A stretch of 64,000 nucleotides of DNA from Rhizobiaceae bacterium (lineage in GTDB: Bacteria > Pseudomonadota > Alphaproteobacteria > Rhizobiales > Rhizobiaceae): positions 5,145-69,144 of the forward strand of contig JAEPMD010000011.1 of NCBI GenBank assembly GCA_017644105.1. The letters run 5' to 3'. The position numbers and the translations under genes were made by a program. Below the pieces are notes generated by a model. It saw nothing but the letters and a program-made list of their open reading frames with translations. It did not search any database and was not told the origin of the DNA. Positions 1-10,249 of this stretch are shown here, one piece after another. Every line of letters begins with the position of its first letter. The stretch's first letter is position 1.

Positions 1-129
1 CGCATGGCCAAATGCGAAATGATGCTCAACAATCCAACATGGCAGTTTGAAGAGGGCGAATGCCCTTTGGCTTATAATATGAGCCCTGCATCGACACCGA
101 TTACCAAGCTGGCGTCTTTGTTGAAATAA
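1..129 (+). CDS. C-terminal end of an unidentified protein (partial)
   Basis: An open frame enters from the left edge and ends at a TAA, giving 42 C-terminal residues that end in PITKLASLLK. It contains two cysteines (KCEMM and GECPL). I do not recognise the family. It stops 11 bases before the convergent end of uvrB, so the two genes meet tail to tail. An internal Met is present near the edge, but a complete 41-residue gene starting exactly there is less likely than a truncated larger one. Confidence 0.5.
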   Translation, partial: RMAKCEMMLNNPTWQFEEGECPLAYNMSPASTPITKLASLLK

Positions 130-140
130 TCGTCAAACCT

Positions 141-2624
141 CTATTTCGCGGTTGGGTTTTCCAAGATATCCAGCTCTTTTGCTTTTAAACGCTTAATCTC
201 ATCGCGTAGGCGTGCGGCTTTTTCAAAGTCGAGATCAGCAGCTGCATCACGCATTTGTTTTTCAAGCGCTTCGAGATGTGCCTGCAGATTAGCACCCACC
301 ATATGGCCTTCTTCGGCAAAGCCTTTGCCGTCTTTTCCGGTAACATCGGCTTTAACGTGATCCTGCTCATAAACACTGTCGAGAATGTCAGAAATCTTGG
401 CCTTCACGCTTTCAGGTGTAATGCCGTTTTCTTCGTTATAAGCCAGCTGCTTTTCGCGACGTCTGGTGGTTTCGTCCATGGCGCGTTGCATGGAACCGGT
501 CACCTTATCCGCATAAAGCACAACTTTGCCATCGACATTACGCGCGGCACGGCCAATGGTCTGCACCAGAGATGTTTCTGATCGTAGGAAGCCTTCTTTA
601 TCTGCGTCCAAAATCGCAACAAATCCACATTCTGGAATGTCCAAACCCTCTCGCAGCAAGTTGATGCCAACCAAAACATCAAATGCGCCAAGGCGTAAAT
701 CTCGAATTATTTCAATACGTTCAAGTGTATCAATATCTGAGTGCATATAGCGCACGCGCACACCTTGTTCATGCAGATATTCGGTTAAGTCTTCGGCCAT
801 GCGTTTGGTGAGAACCGTAACAAGTGTGCGATAGCCATCCGCTGCTGTGAGACGAATTTCACCCAAGACATCATCAACCTGACTTGTTGCCGGGCGTACT
901 TGCACGGGAGGGTCAATCAAACCTGTAGGGCGAATAACTTGTTCAGCAAACACGCCGCCTGATTGTTCCATTTCCCATCCGCCGGGCGTTGCAGACACCC
1001 CGATTGTCTGCGGGCGCATGGCATCCCATTCTTCAAAGCGCAAGGGGCGGTTGTCCATGCAGCTTGGCAAGCGGAAACCATATTCCGCCAATGTTGCTTT
1101 GCGGCGGAAGTCGCCACGATACATCGCGCCAATTTGTGGAATGGTCACATGGCTTTCATCGATAAAGATGAGCGCATTATCTGGGATATATTCAAACAAT
1201 GTGGGTGGAGGTTCACCCGGCGCGCGACCGGTGAGATAGCGCGAATAGTTCTCGATGCCCTGACAGGCGCCTGTGGCCTCCATCATCTCAAGATCAAATC
1301 GTGTGCGTTGTTCCAAGCGTTGTGCTTCGAGCAAACGGCCAGCTTTTTCGAGTTCTTCCAATCGGTCAGCCAATTCTTTCTTGATCGATTTAATCGCTTG
1401 ATTGAGCGTTGGACGCGGGGTCACGTAGTGTGAATTGGCATACATTTTGACCGATTTTAAGTCGCCAAATTTCTTACCGGTGAGGGGGTCGAACTCAGTG
1501 ATGGTTTCAATTTCATCGCCGAACATCGAGATCCGCCAAGCAGCATCTTCCAAGTGAGCGGGGAAGATTTCAATCGTATCGCCACGCACGCGGAATGAAC
1601 CGCGTTGGAAATCCATATCGCGACGCTTATATTGCTGCGCCACTAAGTCCGCGAGTAATTGACGCTGATCGATCTGCTCACCAACGGAAATTTCAAAGCT
1701 CATCGCCGAATAGGTTTCCACTGAGCCAATACCGTAAATGCAAGACACAGAGGCGACGATCACCACGTCATCACGTTCCAATAGCGCCCGTGTTGCAGAG
1801 TGGCGCATCCGGTCGATCTGTTCGTTGACCGTCGATTCTTTTTCGATGAACGTATCAGTGCGTGGCACATAGGCTTCGGGCTGATAATAATCGTAGTATG
1901 AAACGAAATATTCGACCGCATTATTTGGAAAGAAGTTTTTAAACTCTGAGTAAAGCTGGGCGGCGAGTGTTTTATTCGGTGCCAGAATAATCGCTGGGCG
2001 CTGAGTTTCCTCAATCACTTTGGCCATTGTGAATGTTTTACCAGAACCCGTCACACCCAAGAGAACTTGCGTTTGCTCGTTGTCATTAGCGCCCTCGACC
2101 AAATCTTTAATTGCTGTTGGCTGGTCGCCGGCAGGCTCATATTCTGTGTCCATCTTAAGGTGCAAACCACCTTCCGATTTCGCCGGGCGTTCAGGTCTGT
2201 GAGGTGTCCAAAGCTTGCCGTTTTTGAACAACGGATTGCCGGATGTTATGAGATCGGTGAGCGCTTGAACAGTGGCCGTGTTGCCGGGTTGTGCAAGTTC
2301 AGCGGCTTCTTCCACCGATGCATCCATGCCTGCAACGGGATTAAGACCCGCAGCGGCGCGTTTTTTTGGATCATTCGTGCCGCCAATAGAGGTGCCACGC
2401 GCAGACCGTGATTCTGTTGTTTTTGCAGCGGCGCGTTTGCGGTGTTTACCAGCTTCTGAAGCGACTTGTCTGCGGTTTGGAACAGATTCCGCTTCTGCCA
2501 TGCGCTGCATTTCATCAGCCCAATCGCTGATGTTCTCAGATAAAGGTGCACCCTCAAATTCTGCTTGCGGGGCCTCTTCAAATCCGGTGGATGTTTTGGA
2601 TGGTTTTTTCGGTGTTTTGGCCAT
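141..2624 (-). CDS. uvrB: UvrABC excinuclease subunit B
   Basis: UvrB is the damage-verification helicase-like subunit of nucleotide excision repair; it receives damaged DNA from UvrA and recruits UvrC. The 827-residue product has Walker A GVTGSGKT at residues 190-197, the beta-hairpin segment [17 protein letters not shown] that clamps DNA, a DESHV Walker B-type motif, the late helicase motif QTIGRAARN, and a C-terminal UVR motif ([18 protein letters not shown]) for UvrC contact. It is about 150 residues longer than E. coli UvrB because of a Lys/Arg/Ala-rich, low-complexity N-terminal extension (about residues 1-150), common in rhizobial UvrB. I saw no alphaproteobacterial LexA box (GAAC-N7-GTTC) in the upstream gap. 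Family assignment is certain; the exact start is less so. Confidence 0.97.
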   Translation of the reverse strand: MAKTPKKPSKTSTGFEEAPQAEFEGAPLSENISDWADEMQRMAEAESVPNRRQVASEAGKHRKRAAAKTTESRSARGTSIGGTNDPKKRAAAGLNPVAGMDASVEEAAELAQPGNTATVQALTDLITSGNPLFKNGKLWTPHRPERPAKSEGGLHLKMDTEYEPAGDQPTAIKDLVEGANDNEQTQVLLGVTGSGKTFTMAKVIEETQRPAIILAPNKTLAAQLYSEFKNFFPNNAVEYFVSYYDYYQPEAYVPRTDTFIEKESTVNEQIDRMRHSATRALLERDDVVIVASVSCIYGIGSVETYSAMSFEISVGEQIDQRQLLADLVAQQYKRRDMDFQRGSFRVRGDTIEIFPAHLEDAAWRISMFGDEIETITEFDPLTGKKFGDLKSVKMYANSHYVTPRPTLNQAIKSIKKELADRLEELEKAGRLLEAQRLEQRTRFDLEMMEATGACQGIENYSRYLTGRAPGEPPPTLFEYIPDNALIFIDESHVTIPQIGAMYRGDFRRKATLAEYGFRLPSCMDNRPLRFEEWDAMRPQTIGVSATPGGWEMEQSGGVFAEQVIRPTGLIDPPVQVRPATSQVDDVLGEIRLTAADGYRTLVTVLTKRMAEDLTEYLHEQGVRVRYMHSDIDTLERIEIIRDLRLGAFDVLVGINLLREGLDIPECGFVAILDADKEGFLRSETSLVQTIGRAARNVDGKVVLYADKVTGSMQRAMDETTRRREKQLAYNEENGITPESVKAKISDILDSVYEQDHVKADVTGKDGKGFAEEGHMVGANLQAHLEALEKQMRDAAADLDFEKAARLRDEIKRLKAKELDILENPTAK

Positions 2625-2786
2625 TCACGCAATATAGTGTGACTCGAATGGCTTGTGAAGGTGGTTAGGAAAATATTCCATCACTTTTGTAGAATGATTT
2701 TCCAGAACGATCATATTTATTTTATTTGCACTCAATTTGATTTTAAGCCTAAATCTGCGTGAGTGAAAAATACGGGGAATATAGCG

Positions 2787-3689
2787 ATGCGCAGTTTAAT
2801 TGTTTTGATGTTGATGGTGCTTCCACAATGGGCTTTTGCGGATGAATGGAAGGTAAAATCGGTTTCAAGTGATCTCTATCCTGCTGATATTGTTGAAGAA
2901 GATCGTGCGTTTGTTCAAAACGGCTTGCCTGATGGCTTGGTGGCAAAACCCGTTAGACGCGGCGATATTTTAAGCGCCTGGTATGAAGTGCCAACAAGGC
3001 GATATGGCCATGGAATTTTGGGGGATGCAATTGAAGCGGGTCAACTTGTGGTCAAACGATCTGATGGAGAGATTGTTCGCTTTGACCTAGATACACAGTC
3101 TGTATTTGAAGATCGTTATCCGCGCCTCAAAGATCTTGATGGAGACGGAAAAATCGAGATCGTAACGATCAAAGCTTCGTTAAGCCAGGGGGCAGGGGTG
3201 ACGATTTATGGGCTTGAAAATGGGGCCATTGTTGAGCGCGCCACAACTGGTTATCACGGGCGTGCCAATCGCTGGCTCAATATTGCGGGCATCGCTAATT
3301 TTACCGGTGGTGAGGGACAGCAGGTTGCCTTTGTCCGAACGCCTCATATTGGCGGTCATCTTTACTTTTACAGCTATGACAATGGCAAATTTGAAGAGAT
3401 CGACAAGATCTCCGGATTTTCAAATCACGTGATTGGTTCACGCGAAATGCGTTTGTCCGCGATAGCTGATATGGACGGCAATGGTTTTGTTGATGTCGCT
3501 TTGCCTTCCAATGATCGATCTGTTCTGCGTATGATTGGGTTTCAAGAAGGAAAATTAGTCGAAATAGATCGTGTGAAAATTCCGTCCCGGATTAATAAAG
3601 CAGTCGCATCCCGCGGTGGCGGTGAAGACCTCATGTTCACCGTCGGCACAAGCGACGGCAAGGTCTTTGAGATCACGCGAGACTATTGA
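2787..3689 (+). CDS. Secreted FG-GAP/VCBS-like repeat protein
   Basis: A 300-residue product with an N-terminal signal peptide (MRSLIVLMLMVLPQWAFA, cleaved before DEW), so probably periplasmic. The body holds Asp-rich loops typical of FG-GAP/VCBS beta-propeller blades: DLDGDGKIEIV in the middle and DMDGNGFVDVALPS near the C-terminus, with the DxDGxG spacing of calcium-binding loops. I chose the ATG preceded by GGGGA eight bases upstream rather than an in-frame GTG 24 bases earlier, because the signal peptide then begins at once. It is followed by a HEAT-like gene 9 bases downstream on the same strand, probably co-transcribed. Specific function unknown. Confidence 0.75.
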   Translation: MRSLIVLMLMVLPQWAFADEWKVKSVSSDLYPADIVEEDRAFVQNGLPDGLVAKPVRRGDILSAWYEVPTRRYGHGILGDAIEAGQLVVKRSDGEIVRFDLDTQSVFEDRYPRLKDLDGDGKIEIVTIKASLSQGAGVTIYGLENGAIVERATTGYHGRANRWLNIAGIANFTGGEGQQVAFVRTPHIGGHLYFYSYDNGKFEEIDKISGFSNHVIGSREMRLSAIADMDGNGFVDVALPSNDRSVLRMIGFQEGKLVEIDRVKIPSRINKAVASRGGGEDLMFTVGTSDGKVFEITRDY

Positions 3690-3698
3690 ACAGCAGCC

Positions 3699-4214
3699 AT
3701 GACACTTCAGGACGACATTCAAACATGGGATAAAAAATCCAAACAGGATATTTTGGATGTTTATAACAGGCATTCTGGCGATGCTGATTTTGTCGGAAGT
3801 TTGTTGGATTTATCAAAACACGACGATTGCTCTGAAGGTGCAACATGGTTGTTAAAGCACGCGCTTGAAAATGGCCTTGAGCTCAATGATCAACACATAA
3901 ATGTTTTTTGCGGACTGATAGAACTTGAGCTTTCTTGGCAAAGCAAATTGCATATTCTGCAGATTTTACCGTTTATCATTGTACCCGCAGAGTATAAGCA
4001 TCAGATGATGGCATTTATCCGCCAGTCTACCGAAGATGAGAATAAGTTTGTTCGCGCATGGGCTTATAATGGGCTTTATGAGCTCGCAAATACTTATCCC
4101 GAATACCGCGACGGACTATCAGTAATCTTTGACGCTGCGCAAGAGACTGAGCCGCCCGCCGTTAAAGCACGTATTCGAAATGTGAAAAAATCAATCGCAA
4201 AAAATTGGTCGTAA
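3699..4214 (+). CDS. Hypothetical all-helical (HEAT-like) protein
   Basis: A 171-residue protein without signal peptide or membrane segment, predicted cytoplasmic. The sequence is acidic and consists of amphipathic helices; the segment FVRAWAYNGLYELANTYPEYR and the C-terminal KARIRNVKKSI resemble HEAT/armadillo-type repeat helices (the R-A-W-A-x-x-x-L pattern). I do not recognise a named family. It starts 9 bases after the stop of the secreted FG-GAP-like gene, which implies one transcript, and ends 4 bases before the convergent DUF442 gene. Confidence 0.6.
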   Translation: MTLQDDIQTWDKKSKQDILDVYNRHSGDADFVGSLLDLSKHDDCSEGATWLLKHALENGLELNDQHINVFCGLIELELSWQSKLHILQILPFIIVPAEYKHQMMAFIRQSTEDENKFVRAWAYNGLYELANTYPEYRDGLSVIFDAAQETEPPAVKARIRNVKKSIAKNWS

Positions 4215-4218
4215 CCAA

Positions 4219-4554
4219 TTACATTTTTGCTTCGGCGTTTTTGAAAATAGCCGTTGAACGCGCACCTGAACGACAATAGCCCAGCATTGGACGGTCCATT
4301 TCTTCAACGGCATCAACCATTTGATCGACAGCTTCCATGGTCAGTCCTGCGCTTGTTACTGGAATATGACGAATGCTAATCCCTGCAGCTTCAGCGGCGG
4401 CTGCAACATCACCAAACGCTGGTTGGCCCGGTTGCTCATCATCAGGACGATGGCAAACGATGGATTTGAACCCCTGATTTTTTATTTCAGCAATATCTTC
4501 AGGCGTGATTTGTTCAGACACTGAATAATTTTCAGTAACGGCGCGAATATCCAT
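4219..4554 (-). CDS. DUF442 / TIGR01244 family phosphatase-like protein
   Basis: A 111-residue protein of the DUF442 (TIGR01244) family, a compact relative of the dual-specificity phosphatase fold. The signature P-loop CRSGARS (Cys-x5-Arg) lies near the C-terminus, and the N-terminal VSEQITPEDIAEIKNQGF is the usual family start. In many alphaproteobacteria this domain is fused to a metallo-beta-lactamase/sulfur dioxygenase (Blh type); here it stands alone and no such partner is next to it. The natural substrate is unknown; links to sulfide stress are family lore rather than anything visible here. Confidence 0.85.
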   Translation of the reverse strand: MDIRAVTENYSVSEQITPEDIAEIKNQGFKSIVCHRPDDEQPGQPAFGDVAAAAEAAGISIRHIPVTSAGLTMEAVDQMVDAVEEMDRPMLGYCRSGARSTAIFKNAEAKM

Positions 4555-4698
4555 TGTGGGGTTCCTTCAAGATTTTGCTTCTTTTTAGGTCTTAGAGGAA
4601 GTTTCGTCAATAAGATCATGGTGAAGTTGCGCTCACTGTTGACGCAAATACCTTCTTAGAATAGTCAAGAATTTGAAAATCACCTATCTCATTGTGTT

Positions 4699-6333
4699 TT
4701 GGGGCTATTGTTGAAATATCGTCGTTTAAAATTTGCAGCCTGGACCGTGTCAGCGGTTTGCCTTTTGCCAATGGTTGCAGCTGTGATAGCAGCGTTTAAT
4801 GGCTCCCTAGACACATGGCGCAGTCTCTTTTCGACCGTGTTGCCTGGATATATCTGGAACACAATTCAGTTGGTCGTTTTCGTTGGGCTTGGAACCGCGG
4901 TTGTCGGGACCTCAACCGCGTGGCTGACGGTTGCCTACAAGTTTCCCGGCCGGCGGTTATTAGAGATAGCACTAGCGCTGCCGCTCGCGTTTCCGGCATT
5001 TGTCTTAGCATATGCCTATACGGATTTGCTTGATCATCCGGGTGCTGTGCAAACGGTTTTGCGCGAAGTGACAGGCTGGGGCCCGCGAGATTATTGGTTC
5101 CCGGAAATTCGGTCTCTTGGGGGCGCAGCGGCGATGTTGATTTTCGTGCTTTACCCTTATGTCTATTTGCTCGCGCGGGCATCATTTTTGCGCCAATCGT
5201 CTACAGCGTATAATGCTGCACGCACATTGGGTTCAACACCATTTCGGGCGTTTTTAAGTGTCTCTATGCCAATGGCAAGACCTGCTATTGCTGGCGGGGT
5301 CATCCTTGCCTTGATGGAGACGATTGCTGATTTTGGAACTGTTGCACATTTTAGCGTGCCAACGTTTGCAACAGGTATTTATCGATCCTGGTTTGCCATG
5401 GGTGATCGTGCAGCAGCAGCGCAGTTAGCATTGTGCCTTTTGATGGTTGCGCTTTTGTTTGCAAGCCTTGAACGGATGCAAAGAGGGGCGACAAAGCGGC
5501 ACCCTGCGGGGAAAAAGGTCGAGTTGGCCAAACGTATTCAGCTGAAAGGATTGCCAGCATTTGCCGCCACATTCGCATGTCTTCTCCCTGTATTAATTGG
5601 TTTCATCATTCCACTTGTTGTTTTGTTCAATATGGCGCTTGATTCAGGGCAGTCGCCTTTAAGTTCGCGCTATATCGGTTTTATGGAAAACAGTATCATT
5701 CTTGCATCCATTGCAGCCGTTGTGACTGTGACAGCTGCGACGATCATTGGGTTCTGTGCACGTATTGCGCCAAGTCGCGCATCCAGATTTGCAACTGTGA
5801 TTGCCGGAATTGGTTATGCAGTCCCCGGAGGTGTTATTGCGATCGGCCTGCTTGTGCCTTTTGCAAAGCTCGATAATGTTATTGATGCCTGGGCACGTGA
5901 AACTCTTGGATTTTCAACAGGGCTTTTATTTACCGGTTCCATCACGCTTTTAATCATCGCTTATATGGTGCGCTATATGGCTGCCGCGCTTAATGCCTTT
6001 GATACCGGAATTTCATCTATCAAAATCAATATTGATAATGTAGCGCGCACCTTAGGCAGGACCACCGGTTCCATCTTCTTTCAAATTCATTTACCGCTCT
6101 TGCGCCCGAGTTTGCTGACAGCTTTGCTGATTGTATTTGTGGATGTGATGAAAGAGCTTCCGGCGACTTTAATCATGCGGCCGTTTAACTTTGATACCCT
6201 AGCCATTCAAGCCTATCGCTTAGCTTCTGATGAGCGTCTTGTGCAGTCCGCGGTTCCTTCCTTGCTGATTGTCTTATTTGGACTCATCCCTGTGATCTTG
6301 CTCTGTGTGACGATCAACCGGGGGCACAGATAG
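4699..6333 (+). CDS. fbpB: Ferric iron ABC transporter, fused permease
   Basis: Inner-membrane permease of an Fe(III) ABC importer of the FbpB/SfuB/AfuB type. The 544 residues hold about twelve transmembrane helices in two homologous halves, each with an EAA loop that docks the ATPase: AARTLGSTPFRAFLSVSMPMARP near residues 172-195 and VARTLGRTTGSIFFQIHLPLLRP near 448-470. No ATG exists near the start; TTG at 4699, 4708 or 4711 are candidates, so the N-terminus is uncertain by a few residues. The cognate binding protein gene fbpA lies 2.8 kb away on the other strand, and no ATPase (fbpC) gene is in the window. I found no clear iron box directly upstream. Confidence 0.9.
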   Translation: MGLLLKYRRLKFAAWTVSAVCLLPMVAAVIAAFNGSLDTWRSLFSTVLPGYIWNTIQLVVFVGLGTAVVGTSTAWLTVAYKFPGRRLLEIALALPLAFPAFVLAYAYTDLLDHPGAVQTVLREVTGWGPRDYWFPEIRSLGGAAAMLIFVLYPYVYLLARASFLRQSSTAYNAARTLGSTPFRAFLSVSMPMARPAIAGGVILALMETIADFGTVAHFSVPTFATGIYRSWFAMGDRAAAAQLALCLLMVALLFASLERMQRGATKRHPAGKKVELAKRIQLKGLPAFAATFACLLPVLIGFIIPLVVLFNMALDSGQSPLSSRYIGFMENSIILASIAAVVTVTAATIIGFCARIAPSRASRFATVIAGIGYAVPGGVIAIGLLVPFAKLDNVIDAWARETLGFSTGLLFTGSITLLIIAYMVRYMAAALNAFDTGISSIKINIDNVARTLGRTTGSIFFQIHLPLLRPSLLTALLIVFVDVMKELPATLIMRPFNFDTLAIQAYRLASDERLVQSAVPSLLIVLFGLIPVILLCVTINRGHR

Positions 6334-6496
6334 GTGGGTGTTTGGGTATTGTTGTGCATATACCGATGAGTATCTGGACAATTAATTAACCTTTTGTTTG
6401 CCATGTTTTGCCACTGTTTGATACGGAACGGTATTTAATGCCGTTGGCATGATGCTGTCACCCGAACATGATTGTTCCTGCGGATAATCAACTTAA

Positions 6497-8944
<2,448 letters not shown>

Positions 8945-9022
8945 GAATTGACTAGATTGCTGTCCATCTGTTGGATCGTCAATTTAAAGCAATTTTTATA
9001 GGTGATATGTCAATCGGCTTCA

Positions 9023-9062
9023 CAAAAAAAACCAGCCTGAGCAATCAAGCAAAGGCTGGTTG
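9023..9062 (-). terminator. Intrinsic terminator of fbpA
   Basis: Read on the minus strand, arms AACCAGCC and GGCTGGTT form a stem closed by a loop of about 16 bases and followed by an uninterrupted T run. It lies 35 bases beyond the fbpA stop, so it most likely ends that transcript. Confidence 0.85.
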
Positions 9063-9096
9063 AAAATTCCGGAAGGGTGCCCGGAAACTTTGATTA

Positions 9097-10128
9097 TTAT
9101 TTATAACCAATTTCGTTATAAATCTTTTGTGCTGCAGCTTGGTTTTTACCAAGCTCTTCAAGGCCAAGATCATCAGCTTTAAATGTGCCAAGCTGTTGGA
9201 CTGATGATGATAGAGCAACACCTTCAATGACGGGATATTCATCATTACCAGCTGCAAAGTAGCTTTGGGCTTGTTCACCTGTCAGATATTCAATGAACTT
9301 GATGGCGTTTTCTTTGTTTTTAGAGTTTTTCGCAACAGCTGCACCAGAAATGTTGACATGCGTTCCGTTTGCATCCTGGTCCGGGAATACCCAACCGATG
9401 CTGTCTGTGCTGCCAGATAGACCTTTTACGTCTTTTCGGATGGCACGTGCAAAGTAATACGTGTTGCTAACCGCAATCTTACATTCGCCAGATACGATGC
9501 CGCGCAATTGATCGGTGTCACCGCCTTGTGGGTCACGTGCGAGATTGTCGAGAAGGCCTTGGGCCCATGTTTTTGCAGCTTCTTCACCATTGTGCGAAAT
9601 TTGTGAAGCCAGCAAAGAGAGCATGTAAATGTTGGTGCTCGAACGCGCGCAAATCATGCCTTTATATTGTGGGTCAGCCAAATCTGCATATGTTTGCGGT
9701 GGGTTTGAAACTGCAGCTTTGTCATAAAAGATCACGCGTGCACGCTGCGAAATGCCGTACCAATTGCCGTCTTCATCGCGAAGATTTGCAGGGATCGCTT
9801 CATTGAGAGTTGTGGAATTGATTGATTGGAACAAGTCTTCTTGTTGGAATGCCCATAATCTACCGGCATCGACCGTCAAAACGACGTCTGCTGGGCTGTT
9901 CGCACCTTCAGCTTTTAAACGCTCAAGCAATTCGCTTGCACCAGCTTCGATGCGGTTGACCTTAATACCTGTTGCTTCTGTAAAATCAGAATATAAACGC
10001 TCGTCAGTATCGTAGTGACGAGAGGAATAAATGTTAACCTCGCCATCTGCATGAGCGACAGATGCTGTGAGAGTCATGGCTGCAACACCGGCAAGCATAG
10101 CCAGTGATTTTTTCAAGTTTAGGAACAT
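9097..10128 (-). CDS. fbpA: Fe(III) ABC transporter periplasmic substrate-binding protein
   Basis: Periplasmic ferric-binding protein (FbpA/FutA/AfuA class, 343 residues) that captures Fe3+ for the inner-membrane permease. A signal peptide ends at AHA (residue 27), leaving DGEVNIYSSRHYDTDERLY, the characteristic class start with Tyr and His candidates for iron. The later SNTYYFARAIR contains the paired tyrosines that bind iron in this family. It is monocistronic: its own promoter with a TGA-N9-TCA iron box lies upstream and a strong terminator downstream. The permease gene fbpB is on the opposite strand beyond a chemoreceptor gene. Expression is expected to rise under iron limitation. Confidence 0.93.
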   Translation of the reverse strand: MFLNLKKSLAMLAGVAAMTLTASVAHADGEVNIYSSRHYDTDERLYSDFTEATGIKVNRIEAGASELLERLKAEGANSPADVVLTVDAGRLWAFQQEDLFQSINSTTLNEAIPANLRDEDGNWYGISQRARVIFYDKAAVSNPPQTYADLADPQYKGMICARSSTNIYMLSLLASQISHNGEEAAKTWAQGLLDNLARDPQGGDTDQLRGIVSGECKIAVSNTYYFARAIRKDVKGLSGSTDSIGWVFPDQDANGTHVNISGAAVAKNSKNKENAIKFIEYLTGEQAQSYFAAGNDEYPVIEGVALSSSVQQLGTFKADDLGLEELGKNQAAAQKIYNEIGYK

Positions 10129-10151
10129 CGTACTTTCCTGTTAATTAAAGG

Positions 10152-10166
10152 TGACTTGTTTAGTCA
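10152..10166 (-). promoter_or_regulatory. RirA/IRO-type iron box at fbpA
   Basis: TGACTAAACAAGTCA on the minus strand fits the palindromic TGA-N9-TCA 'IRO' motif associated with the iron-sulfur regulator RirA in rhizobia. It starts one base after the -10 hexamer of fbpA, so a bound protein would cover the transcription start. The same arrangement recurs at bfd. Confidence 0.7.
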
Positions 10167-10167
10167 T

Positions 10168-10196
10168 GTTTTATGTCGCGCGCAAAAAAGAGTCAA
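10168..10196 (-). promoter_or_regulatory. fbpA promoter (sigma-70 type)
   Basis: On the minus strand TTGACT (10196-10191), a 17-base spacer and TAAAAC (10173-10168) form a good housekeeping promoter, with the predicted start inside the adjacent iron box. Confidence 0.65.
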
Positions 10197-10220
10197 TCGC
10201 TTTTCGGCAAAAAACGAAAA

Positions 10221-10242
10221 TAAACTATACTTTTTTAGTTTA
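10221..10242 (-). terminator. AT-rich inverted repeat after uvrD, possible weak terminator
   Basis: Arms TAAACTA and TAGTTTA with an 8-base loop, followed on the minus strand by TTTT. It starts 8 bases past the uvrD stop. The stem is all weak pairs except two G-C, so termination may be poor; alternatively it is an upstream site for the fbpA promoter. Confidence 0.3.
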
Positions 10243-10249
10243 GTATTAT

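Noticed and set aside
963-1433. 156-codon plus-strand frame opposite uvrB, and other long shadow frames inside uvrB, ilvB, asmA and degP
   Set aside because: They run opposite or out of frame within certain genes, lack ribosome sites and show no family resemblance.
2625-2786. LexA box for uvrB
   Set aside because: No GAAC-N7-GTTC or direct-repeat version was found; GGAAAATATTCC is an unrelated imperfect palindrome.
4555-4698. Iron box upstream of fbpB
   Set aside because: Only a TGA-N8-TCA and fragments of ICE half-sites were seen, neither of which fits the known spacing.
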